A DNA stretch of 64,000 nt from Aquisalinus luteolus (GTDB taxonomy: Bacteria > Pseudomonadota > Alphaproteobacteria > Caulobacterales > Parvularculaceae). The first letter of the stretch is position 1, and every line of letters begins with the position of its first letter. The notes beneath the pieces are model-generated. The model was not told where the DNA came from, searched no databases, and saw only the letters and a list, made by a program, of their open reading frames with translations. The stretch covers positions 62,001 through 126,000 of the forward strand of contig NZ_VCJR02000004.1 in NCBI RefSeq assembly GCF_009712425.2, written 5' to 3'. This document shows positions 47,064-54,706 of this stretch, piece by piece. The position numbers were made by a program, and so were the translations under genes.

Positions 47064-47410
47064 TGACCAGTTTCGCCGAGGGGCTCACGCCGCCCTATTA
47101 CGCGGTAATCTTCGCCAACCAGCTGCGCGAGCCTGCGCCGGGCTATGAGGCGATGGCAGATCGCATGGCGGCGCTGGCCGAGACCATGCCTGGCTATCTT
47201 GGCATTGAATCGACACGCAATTCGGAGGGTTTCGGTATCACTGTCTCTTACTGGGAAAGCGAGAGCGCAATCGTGAACTGGAAAAAGCAGTCGGATCACC
47301 TGGCGGCACAAGACAAGGGCATACGTGAATGGTATGCCCACTATCAATTGCGCGTGGCGCGGATCGAGCGGGCCTATTCCGGCCCCGATGGCCGCCCCGC
47401 GGTGAAATAA
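47063..47410 (+). CDS. Antibiotic-biosynthesis-monooxygenase (ABM) domain protein
   Basis: A 115-residue ferredoxin-like dimeric alpha/beta barrel protein. The pattern ANQLREPAPGYEAMADRMAALAETMPGYLGIESTRNSEGFGITVSYWESESAI.NWKKQ is characteristic of the ABM family, which includes monooxygenases and haem-degrading or stress proteins. It is coupled to the sulfotransferase-like gene by TGATG. Substrate unknown; its conserved presence in this operon would have to be checked in relatives. Confidence 0.82.
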   Translation: MTSFAEGLTPPYYAVIFANQLREPAPGYEAMADRMAALAETMPGYLGIESTRNSEGFGITVSYWESESAIVNWKKQSDHLAAQDKGIREWYAHYQLRVARIERAYSGPDGRPAVK

Positions 47411-47431
47411 GATAATAGTACGGAGGAAATG

Positions 47432-48565
47432 ATGAGCGACGATATAAAATACGGCCTTGCCGGTGTCGTGACCGACGATACCGCGATCTCAAAGGTGATG
47501 CCGGAAACGAACTCGCTGACCTATCGCGGCTATGCTGTGCAGGACCTGGCAACGCAAGCCGATTTCGAGGAAACCGCCTATGTGATCTGGAATGGCGACC
47601 TGCCGAGCGCGAGCGAGCTGGAGGAGTTCAGGAAGCGTGAGAAAAGCGAGCGCGGCCTGTCGGATGATTTGCTCTCCGTCATTGCGCGGTATAATCGCGA
47701 TGCGCATCCGATGGACACGGTGCGCACCTCGGTCAGCTTCCTCGGCCAGGAAGATCCGACCGCCGATGATTCATCGCCGGAAGGGCTTTACGACAAGTCG
47801 ATCCGCATGATGGCGAAGATCCCGGAAATGGTTGCGGCGGACTATCGCCATCGCAAGGGCGAGAAACCGATCGGGCCTGACGAGGGCTTGAGCTTCTCGG
47901 AGAACTTCTTCCACATGTGTTTCGGCGAGGTGCCGGCACCGGAAGTGATCAAGTGTTTCGATATTTCCATGACGCTGTATGCGGAGCATTCTTTCAATGC
48001 CTCGACCTTCGCCGCGCGGGTCATCGCCTCGACGACGTCCGATATCTATTCTGCCGTCACCGGCGCCATCGGCGCACTGAAAGGCCCGCTCCATGGCGGC
48101 GCGAACGAAGCGGTCATGCACATGCTGAAGGAAGTCGGCGAGCCGGAGAACGCCCGCGAGTGGATGCTGACGGCCCTGAAAGAGAAGCGCAAGATCATGG
48201 GCTTTGGCCACCGGGTCTATCGCTCGGGCGACTCACGCGTGCCGACCATGACCGACGCGTTCAAGGCCATGGTCGATATTATCGACACGGACGAGGCGCG
48301 CAAATACTGGGAGATGTCGCGCATTCTCGACGACACCATGGTCGAGGCGAAGGGTATCTATCCCAATCTCGATTTCCCAGCGGGGCCTGCCTATTACCTT
48401 ATGGGTTTCGATATCCCGATGTTCACGCCGCTGTTCGTCATGTCACGGATCACCGGCTGGACGGCGCATATCGCCGAGCAGCTGGACGAAAACAAGCTGA
48501 TCCGTCCGCTGTCGAACTATACCGGTCCTGACGAGCGGTCGGTCACGCCGATCGGCGAGCGCTGA
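47432..48565 (+). CDS. prpC: 2-methylcitrate synthase
   Basis: A 377-residue citrate-synthase-family enzyme that condenses propionyl-CoA with oxaloacetate. Seen: YRGYAVQDLATQADFEETAY (about residues 30-49), YAEHSFNASTFAARVIAST with the first catalytic His, LHGGANEAVMHML with the second, and IMGFGHRVYRSGDSRVP with Asp nearby in the C-terminal helix (the YKSG motif is YRSG here). The type with short N-terminus and these motifs is the 2-methylcitrate-synthase group. Start 47432 is preferred: GGAGG ends 6 bp upstream; the ATG at 47429 is too close. Confidence 0.93.
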   Translation: MSDDIKYGLAGVVTDDTAISKVMPETNSLTYRGYAVQDLATQADFEETAYVIWNGDLPSASELEEFRKREKSERGLSDDLLSVIARYNRDAHPMDTVRTSVSFLGQEDPTADDSSPEGLYDKSIRMMAKIPEMVAADYRHRKGEKPIGPDEGLSFSENFFHMCFGEVPAPEVIKCFDISMTLYAEHSFNASTFAARVIASTTSDIYSAVTGAIGALKGPLHGGANEAVMHMLKEVGEPENAREWMLTALKEKRKIMGFGHRVYRSGDSRVPTMTDAFKAMVDIIDTDEARKYWEMSRILDDTMVEAKGIYPNLDFPAGPAYYLMGFDIPMFTPLFVMSRITGWTAHIAEQLDENKLIRPLSNYTGPDERSVTPIGER

Positions 48566-48572
48566 GAAAACG

Positions 48573-49943
48573 TCAGGCGCGGCCCGGTTTCGCGCCGGGC
48601 CCGCCAGAGGCGTATTGCCTGAATATCCCCGAGCGGACTTTATAGTTGCCGTGAATTTCCGATGAGGATGCGGCAGGGGAGAAGAGAACGATCTCTCCCT
48701 CCTTTGCCGCCGCAGCGGCCATGGTGATCGCGTCTTCCAGCGTTTTGGCGCCGTGGAAGCGCACGCCGAGGGCGGCTTCCTCAGCCGCATCGGCGATCTT
48801 GCCCGCTGTGTCGCCAAAGCCATAGATACGCACATCCTGGCGCAGGGCGCAGGTCGCCATCAGGTCGCCGAAAGACTGGCCGCGATCCTTGCCTCCAAGA
48901 ATCAGATGTATGGGCGTGCGAGCCCAGCGGGTCAGCGCAGACTCCGTTGCCTCGGGCACGGTGGCGAGGGAATCGTCGACCCAGATCTTGCCGTCCGTCG
49001 AGGTGATGATCTGCTGGCGGCATTCAAGGCCGGACCATGTCGGCAGGTGCTTTTCCAGCGCGTCATACATGGTGGCCGGTTCGGCGAGGCCGCGCGCCTT
49101 GGCGATGGCGATGGCGGTGCGCAGGGCCATAACCATGGTCGGGGCCTTGAAGGCCTCATTGTAATCGGCCGGGCGGAAGGTCAGTCCCTGACCGAGAAAG
49201 ATCGTGCCCGCCGTAATGGGCACCACATCCTCGAAATAGCGCACGCCGTCGGGTTTCTCCAGCAGGTAGGGCTTCAGTTCGCCACTGGTCAGGCCCGGTG
49301 CGGGCGGGTCGAAGAACCAGGGCCGCATCTTCGCCTCGGCATAAGCCTCATGAGTGCCGTGCCAGTCGGTATGCTCCGTATAGAGAGAGGTGACGGTGTG
49401 GAAGATATCCGCCTGCGGCAGGTCGTGCATCATGTAGGATGAGAGTTCGAACACGCAGATCGTGTCCGGCCCGGGATTGGCCTCATAGGGCGTGCGCCCG
49501 ATATTGCCCATTTCTTCGGCCTTGACGCCGCACCATTTCAAGAGGCTTGCCGTCAGGCTGGCGGTCGAGCTCTTGCCCTTGGTGCCGGTAATGGTGATCG
49601 TCCCCGCCGGGGCGTGCTGCGCAATCCAGTAGCCGGTCGGTGTCGTTGACGCGATACCGGCCTCGGCGATGGCGGCAACGACCTTGTTGCGCGGCGGGAT
49701 GCCGGGCGAGCGCAGATAGAGCGTCGTGTCGTGGTTCTCTTCCGGTATAGTGACCCGGTTTTCTTCGACAAAGCTGATACGCTCGTTGCGGCGCAGTTCC
49801 TCTGGCAGGCGCTCGACGGCTTCCGCCTTGTCGATGGCGATGATCCGGCAAGTTGAACGCTCGAGGAACCAGGGCAGGGTGGCGCGGCCCTCGACGCCGA
49901 GGCCATGCATGATCAGCAGGCTGATGTCCTGTTCAGAGCGCAC
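48573..49943 (-). CDS. murD2: MurD2-type UDP-N-acetylmuramoyl-L-alanine--L-glutamate ligase
   Basis: A 456-residue Mur ligase. Seen: the N-terminal LLIMHGLGVEGRATLPWFLE (about 10-29), the P-loop TITGTKGKSSTASL (about 117-130), the central-domain glutamate/tyrosine patch IGRTPYEANPGPDTICVFELSSYMM, HTDWHG and a C-terminal domain LILGGKDRGQSF. It differs from classic MurD in many positions and is encoded with a MurL-like gene, the arrangement described for Xanthomonas MurD2, which adds L-Glu to UDP-MurNAc-L-Ala. Its start overlaps the murL end by 11 bp. Confidence 0.82.
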   Translation of the reverse strand: MRSEQDISLLIMHGLGVEGRATLPWFLERSTCRIIAIDKAEAVERLPEELRRNERISFVEENRVTIPEENHDTTLYLRSPGIPPRNKVVAAIAEAGIASTTPTGYWIAQHAPAGTITITGTKGKSSTASLTASLLKWCGVKAEEMGNIGRTPYEANPGPDTICVFELSSYMMHDLPQADIFHTVTSLYTEHTDWHGTHEAYAEAKMRPWFFDPPAPGLTSGELKPYLLEKPDGVRYFEDVVPITAGTIFLGQGLTFRPADYNEAFKAPTMVMALRTAIAIAKARGLAEPATMYDALEKHLPTWSGLECRQQIITSTDGKIWVDDSLATVPEATESALTRWARTPIHLILGGKDRGQSFGDLMATCALRQDVRIYGFGDTAGKIADAAEEAALGVRFHGAKTLEDAITMAAAAAKEGEIVLFSPAASSSEIHGNYKVRSGIFRQYASGGPGAKPGRA

Positions 49944-51291
49944 GGGCAGCCTCCATGAATTTCTGCGGCACGAAATGGCGTGGTGCTTCAGTCAGGCCTT
50001 CATCCCAAAAGGCCTGCAATTCTTCTGGCGTATTCTGCGCCAGCACTTCCGGCAGCAAGTCGCGCACGAAGGCCATGTCCTTCCAGTCCTCCATCAGGCT
50101 CATCTGATAAAGCGTCGCGCGGCACTCATCGATGGTGCCGACGCAGTCCCACGGCTTGGTATCGGTCAGGCCGAGCAGCTCGCGATAGACCGGCAGCAAG
50201 TCTACCTTGTCCGGAAAGAGAGTGGGGAAGATTGTCTCCGCCTCATGACGGCGCATGTGCGGGGCGAGCATCAGCGAGGTGAAGGCGCATTTGGCGCATT
50301 CCCCGCACCAGCGCGGGCTGTCGTCGCCGGTGATCTGGAAATTGCGGTTACAGCTGGTGAACTTCACCTTGGGTAGCGTCGTGCCGGCGAAAGCACGGGC
50401 GATCCAGATTTCCGAGAAGGGGCGCAGGATGGAGAAATAGTCCGGTGCACCGGGATCGGCGGCGTGGATCGCGGCGCGCAGTTTCTCCTCGAAAAAGCTC
50501 GACTTGGAATATTGGTGATTGGCGCTGATGCCGCCCAGATCCATGGTCGGTTCGTCTGCGGAGCGTTCATTGGCAAAGATCGCGTATCTCGCTCCCGTCA
50601 GGCGCCCAAGAATGACCAGCATCAGCGAGTTGATCGCGGTAATTGGCACATGGCCGTTGAACGCGCCTTGATTATTTACCTCACGGATTTTCGGATCGAG
50701 CGTGCGGCGCATGAAATGGACCGGCGTGACGGACGTGCCCTGGATCGTGTTGGCGACCTTATCCGACATGACCGAGGATGACGCCGCCCAGGAGACGCCG
50801 GCTTCTTCCACGATGCGTTCGGCGACGTAGGAGTCCTTGCCACCACCAAAGGCGACGAGCGCTTCGGCGATCTGAGGGAAGGGGGCTGCCCCGCCCCTGT
50901 GGGGCTGGTGGCGCTTGCCCTCGAACTCGAAAGACAGGTCAGCCGGCCATGGCAGTCCGGCGCGGACATAGAACTCGGCAAGGCCATCTGTATAGAGACT
51001 GACGGCCATCTCCCGTGCTTCGGGGCCAAGGTCGCCGGGCAGGGCCAGCGTATGGGCCGCCGCGCATTTGAAATAGCTGACACCAAGGGCCGCATGCAGG
51101 AGGTCGATCAGCCCGGCCAGCCCCTCATCGATATGACCTTTCAGCGGCGCGCCCAGCATCGGCCAGGCGACGGTCTCGCGAAACGCGCCGAAGCGCGAGC
51201 AGGTGAAATCGAAATGGATGGCGGGGTCGGTTTCGTCGGCCTGCCATCCGGCAAGCGCGAACCGGTCGGCCCGCTTGGGGGTGTCTGTCAT
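49933..51291 (-). CDS. murL: MurL-type UDP-MurNAc-L-Ala-L-Glu epimerase
   Basis: A 452-residue ATP-dependent epimerase that converts the terminal L-Glu of UDP-MurNAc-L-Ala-L-Glu to D-Glu (role as reported for Xanthomonas). Seen: an N-terminal part, a PP-loop-like VAFGGGKDSYVAERI (about 147-161) as in ATP pyrophosphatase folds, ANERSADEPTMDLGG (about 245-260), and a Cys cluster WCGECAKCAF (about 331-340) that could bind metal. This protein with MurD2 would make D-glutamate racemase dispensable for peptidoglycan. Previous annotations of such proteins are often hypothetical; assignment rests on motif and pairing, not on a search. Confidence 0.78.
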   Translation of the reverse strand: MTDTPKRADRFALAGWQADETDPAIHFDFTCSRFGAFRETVAWPMLGAPLKGHIDEGLAGLIDLLHAALGVSYFKCAAAHTLALPGDLGPEAREMAVSLYTDGLAEFYVRAGLPWPADLSFEFEGKRHQPHRGGAAPFPQIAEALVAFGGGKDSYVAERIVEEAGVSWAASSSVMSDKVANTIQGTSVTPVHFMRRTLDPKIREVNNQGAFNGHVPITAINSLMLVILGRLTGARYAIFANERSADEPTMDLGGISANHQYSKSSFFEEKLRAAIHAADPGAPDYFSILRPFSEIWIARAFAGTTLPKVKFTSCNRNFQITGDDSPRWCGECAKCAFTSLMLAPHMRRHEAETIFPTLFPDKVDLLPVYRELLGLTDTKPWDCVGTIDECRATLYQMSLMEDWKDMAFVRDLLPEVLAQNTPEELQAFWDEGLTEAPRHFVPQKFMEAARAL

Positions 51292-51384
51292 GCGTCGTTC
51301 CGTTTCCCCTCATCTGTAGAGGCAATTGCCTTAACAAGACAATATTCGCCCCCAAAATGCGGCGAGAGCATGATCTCTGCGTTA

Positions 51385-52095
51385 TCAGTGGAAACGGATG
51401 GAGACGGTGACGGTTCCGATGATGTCGGTCAGCTTGTCGACATACAGTGTCTCGTGGTTCGGATCGCTGGAATAGGGCTCGAGCCGCGACGGCTCCTTGC
51501 GCCAGCGCCGAAGCAGGGGGGTGCCGTCCTCGCGCCGGATCAGCACTATGTCGCTGTCTGCGGGAACGCGGTGATTATAGTCGATGACGACCAGCGTGTT
51601 GGACGGGAAGGCGAGGTTCATTGCCGCGTCAGCCGAGAAGAAGCCGAACATGCGCTCACTGCCCGACGTGACCGGGATGTAGTCGGTCGCGATCTCATGC
51701 GGGTCGAACGCCTCGTGATCCAGCATCTGCACAGTCTGGGAATAGGGGATGACCGGCACATGGTGGATCGCCCGGCGCAGATATGCGGCGGCGGGGTGCT
51801 TGTCCCGTTCGGCCATGGAACGCTCGCCGGAGGCAAGCCAGCCGAGATTGACGTGCAGTGCCTCTGCGAGCTTTGCCAGCATCAGCTGGCGCGGGTCGTG
51901 AACGCCGGTTTCCCAGTTCGCGACGGTCGGCTGGGAAACGCCCAGGCGCAGGGCGAGATCGGCCTGGTTCAGGCCGATTGTCTTGCGGGCGGATTTGATT
52001 CTCGCCCCGATTGACCCCACATCCCCTTCAGCTGCCGGTTCGGGCGCATTCTGGTTGGGATAGGCATATCTCGCCATGATCTTCATTCTGTCCAT
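51385..52095 (-). CDS. XRE/S24-type repressor with apparently inactive peptidase dyad
   Basis: A 236-residue regulator. An N-terminal disordered head precedes a Cro/CI helix-turn-helix (GARIKSARKTIGLNQADLALRLGVSQPTVANWETG, about 30-64) and a C-terminal LexA/CI-like (S24) domain from about residue 110 (VIPYSQTVQM). Where active S24 proteins have G-D-S-M, this has A-D-A-A-M (about 161-165), and the Lys position reads LLRRW, so self-cleavage is probably lost. Possible starts: 52095, 52086 or 52077. Operator-like repeats lie in the AT-rich gap upstream. Confidence 0.82.
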   Translation of the reverse strand: MDRMKIMARYAYPNQNAPEPAAEGDVGSIGARIKSARKTIGLNQADLALRLGVSQPTVANWETGVHDPRQLMLAKLAEALHVNLGWLASGERSMAERDKHPAAAYLRRAIHHVPVIPYSQTVQMLDHEAFDPHEIATDYIPVTSGSERMFGFFSADAAMNLAFPSNTLVVIDYNHRVPADSDIVLIRREDGTPLLRRWRKEPSRLEPYSSDPNHETLYVDKLTDIIGTVTVSIRFH

Positions 52096-52099
52096 ATTA

Positions 52100-52218
52100 T
52101 TAGCCTAACCTATAGAATATTATATAACAACATATTTGAGCAGTGAATGTTAGCGCTAAACAAGGATTTTGCACTGCAACAAATGAATTTCCTATAAATG
52201 TTATCAGGCTAAACTATT
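52100..52218. promoter_or_regulatory. Pair of candidate operators for the S24-like regulator
   Basis: TTAGCCTAACCTATA (52100-52114) and TCAGGCTAAACTATT (52204-52218) match at 11 of 15 positions. The first contains the perfect quasi-palindrome TTAG-C-CTAA just 5 bp from the regulator start. The surrounding gap is AT-rich with TATATAA. This arrangement fits autoregulation plus control of the gene at 52298; it is inferred. Confidence 0.45.
52148..52162. promoter_or_regulatory. LacI-family operator-like palindrome
   Basis: TGTTAGCGCTAAACA has the same AGCGCT core and flanks as the two sites upstream of the aldolase gene (928-961). It is the most symmetric of the three. It lies about 135 bp before the 66-residue orphan gene and 52 bp from the S24-type regulator start. 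Confidence 0.5.
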
Positions 52219-52297
52219 TTTCGTGTGGACAAGATAAGGATTCTCTGCTTGCTTATGGGCATAAAAAGTTCACCCAAGCACAGGAGGAATTCGATCA

Positions 52298-52498
52298 ATG
52301 TCAGACTTGTGTACAAAGGACGGCGCTCACCGTTTGCAAAATCTGATCAACGATTACTGGCGTAAAAAAGGGTTTGATGTTGATGTGAAGCTCGTCAATG
52401 AGGGCTTTGTATCAACCATGCGTTCCGCCCGGACGGATATCCGCAGCGACATGGTCAATGGCATGCCGCGGCGAATCAACCAGCAGGCGCATGCATAG
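52298..52498 (+). CDS. Small orphan protein
   Basis: A 66-residue soluble, mainly charged protein with a possible helix QNLINDYWRKKGFDV (about 14-28) and a conserved-looking middle NEGFVSTMRSARTDIRSDMVNG. The start is strongly supported by CAGGAGGAATTC upstream. I do not recognise a family, but the segment RSARTDIRSDMVNGMP resembles small conserved proteins of alphaproteobacteria. The 3' end lies 10 bp from the convergent gph stop. Confidence 0.72.
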   Translation: MSDLCTKDGAHRLQNLINDYWRKKGFDVDVKLVNEGFVSTMRSARTDIRSDMVNGMPRRINQQAHA

Positions 52499-52508
52499 GC
52501 TGACTTGA

Positions 52509-53180
52509 TCAGTCACACATTTTCGATAAAAGGCCGGGCAGGGCGTCGAAGGCGTCGAACCACCCGGCCTTTTTCTTTTGTTCACCGGTAAAGCTGCCAT
52601 AGCCAAATGAGGCGATGAGGCAAGGCATGTCGGCGGCAAGGGCAGCCGACAGGTCGGTCATGGTGTCGCCGATCATGACGCCGCTCTGTCGGCCTGTGCG
52701 CGTGACGCATTCCAGCAGCGGTTCCGGTGCCGGTTTGTAAGTTGCCAGCGTGTCGCGGCAGATGATCGTCTCGAACCGGTCTTTCAGGCCGATTGCCTCG
52801 AGCAGGGCAAATCCCAGCCTTTCGGTCTTGTTGGTGCAGACGGCGAGCGCCGCGCCATGGGCGGCAAGGGCATCCAGCATTTCCTCGCAGCCCGGGAACG
52901 GCCTGCTGTCATCGGCGATGTGATCGACATACCAGTCGATAAAGGTGCCGATATGGCGCTCCATCTCTTCCGTGGCGATATCGGTATGGTCATATTCGGC
53001 AAAGCCGCGTTCCAGAAGGGCGCGGGCGCCATTGCCGACGAGGCTGCGGACTTTTTCCAATGGCAGGGGCGGGTGGCCTTCCAGAGCCAGCACATGGTTC
53101 ATGGCGCCGGCCAGATCCGGTGCCGAATCGACCAGCGTGCCGTCGAGATCGAAAATCACCACCATGTCCTGAAATGCCAT
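52509..53180 (-). CDS. gph: Phosphoglycolate phosphatase (HAD family)
   Basis: A 223-residue haloacid-dehalogenase phosphatase. Seen: motif I VIFDLDGTLVDSAPDLAGAMN (about residues 9-29) with nucleophilic Asp, motif II AVCTNKTER with Thr (about 114), motif III lysine in YKPAPEPLL (about 150), and motif IV MIGDTMTDL with paired Asp. This arrangement is typical of Gph, which removes phosphate from 2-phosphoglycolate formed in DNA repair or photorespiration. Start 53180 is preceded by AAGGGGC. The upstream open frame has no family similarity. Confidence 0.9.
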   Translation of the reverse strand: MAFQDMVVIFDLDGTLVDSAPDLAGAMNHVLALEGHPPLPLEKVRSLVGNGARALLERGFAEYDHTDIATEEMERHIGTFIDWYVDHIADDSRPFPGCEEMLDALAAHGAALAVCTNKTERLGFALLEAIGLKDRFETIICRDTLATYKPAPEPLLECVTRTGRQSGVMIGDTMTDLSAALAADMPCLIASFGYGSFTGEQKKKAGWFDAFDALPGLLSKMCD

Positions 53181-53344
53181 GCAACTTGCCCCTTCATGCG
53201 TTTCTAAGCCTTCTAGGGTGACGCGGGGAAAAGAAAAACCCGTCTTAGGGCGTTGATTACCAAGGCAGTGCCATAATACGAAACGAATCGTCATTTAGAG
53301 AGCGGGCGAAAGCCCGTTAAGCCAGATTCTGAAGGACCCTAAAT

Positions 53345-54700
53345 ATGGCAGGCACCCACATGAGCGGCACCGCGATCGTGATACTGGCCGCAGGCCATGG
53401 CACCAGGATGAAATCATCCCTGCCAAAGGTGCTGCACCCGGTCGCCGGCCTGCCGATGCTGGGTCATGTGATCAAGACGGCGAAAAGCCTGTCGCCGGAA
53501 CGGCTGTGTGTCGTCATCGGCGACCATGCCCCGCAGGTGGGGGAGGCGGCGACCGCCTTTGCGCCCGAAGCACAGATTTTCGTCCAGTCGCCGCCGCGCG
53601 GCACGGGCGATGCCGTCAGTTGCGCCCTGCCAGGACTTGAGGGCTTTCAAGGCTCTGTCTTCGTGCTCTATGCCGATACGCCGCTGATCACGCCGCAGAC
53701 GCTGCAGCGCATGGCTGACGGGATGGCAGATGGCACCGCCGTCAGCGTGCTCGGCTTTACCCCGCCTGACCCCGGTGCCTATGGCCGGTTGATCGTCGAG
53801 GGCTCCGGCGCTCTGGCCCGCATCGTCGAGGCAAAGGACGCGAGCGAAGAGGAACTATCCGTACGCCTGTGCAATTCCGGCGTCATGGCGATCCGTTCCG
53901 ACGTGTTGTTCGGGCAATTGCCGAAGATCGGCAATGACAATGCCAAGGGCGAGTATTACCTGACCGATATCGTCGGGCTTGCGCGTGAGGCTGGCGGCAC
54001 CTGCGCCGTTGTCGAAGGCGATGCGGAAGAAGTGCTGGGCGTCAATTCTCGTGTCGAACTCGCCGAGGCCGAGGCCGTGTTCCAGAAACGCACACGCCAG
54101 CGGATGATGGAGGAGGGGGTAACCCTCGCCGATCCGTCCACGGTATACTTTTCCTATGACACACAAATCGGAAACGATGTGATGGTCGGCCAGAACGTCG
54201 TGTTCGGACCCGGCGTCAGTGTGGAGAGCGGCGCGCAGATCAAGCCGTTCAGCCATCTGGAAGGGGCGGTGGTGAAATCCGCTGCCTCCATCGGACCCTA
54301 TGCCCGCCTGCGCCCGGGCGCGGAGATCGGCAAAAAAGCCAAGATCGGCAATTTCGTCGAGATCAAGAAGGCGGTGATCCATGAGGGCACAGCCGTAAGC
54401 CATCTCAGTTATATCGGCGATGCGGAAATCGGCGCGGGCTGCAATATCGGCGCAGGCACGATCACCTGCAATTATGACGGTTACAGAAAATACAAGACCA
54501 CGATCGGCGAGAACGTCTTTATCGGCTCGAACACGGCGCTGGTCGCCCCGGTGACGGTGGGCGATGGCGCCTTTGTCGGGTCCGGCTCTGTCGTTACCGA
54601 CGATGTGCCGGGGGACGCCCTGGCGCTCGGGCGCGGGCGCCAGGTCGAGAAGCCGGGCTGGGCGATCGCCTTTCGCAAGAAAATGACGGAAACGGAGTAA
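53345..54700 (+). CDS. glmU: Bifunctional UDP-N-acetylglucosamine pyrophosphorylase/GlcN-1-P acetyltransferase
   Basis: A 451-residue enzyme that acetylates glucosamine-1-phosphate and activates it to UDP-GlcNAc. The N-terminal nucleotidyltransferase has VILAAGHGTRMKSSLPKVLHP (about residues 12-32) and YADTPLI. The C-terminal left-handed beta-helix of hexapeptide repeats begins around residue 250 (VTLADPSTVYFSYDTQIGND) and includes IGNFVEIKKAVIHEG and NIGAGTITCNYDGYRKYKTTIG with catalytic His/Asn surroundings. glmS follows after 6 bp, so the two are co-transcribed; with glmM (19 kb) they complete the pathway. Confidence 0.97.
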   Translation: MAGTHMSGTAIVILAAGHGTRMKSSLPKVLHPVAGLPMLGHVIKTAKSLSPERLCVVIGDHAPQVGEAATAFAPEAQIFVQSPPRGTGDAVSCALPGLEGFQGSVFVLYADTPLITPQTLQRMADGMADGTAVSVLGFTPPDPGAYGRLIVEGSGALARIVEAKDASEEELSVRLCNSGVMAIRSDVLFGQLPKIGNDNAKGEYYLTDIVGLAREAGGTCAVVEGDAEEVLGVNSRVELAEAEAVFQKRTRQRMMEEGVTLADPSTVYFSYDTQIGNDVMVGQNVVFGPGVSVESGAQIKPFSHLEGAVVKSAASIGPYARLRPGAEIGKKAKIGNFVEIKKAVIHEGTAVSHLSYIGDAEIGAGCNIGAGTITCNYDGYRKYKTTIGENVFIGSNTALVAPVTVGDGAFVGSGSVVTDDVPGDALALGRGRQVEKPGWAIAFRKKMTETE

Positions 54701-54706
54701 AGACGC

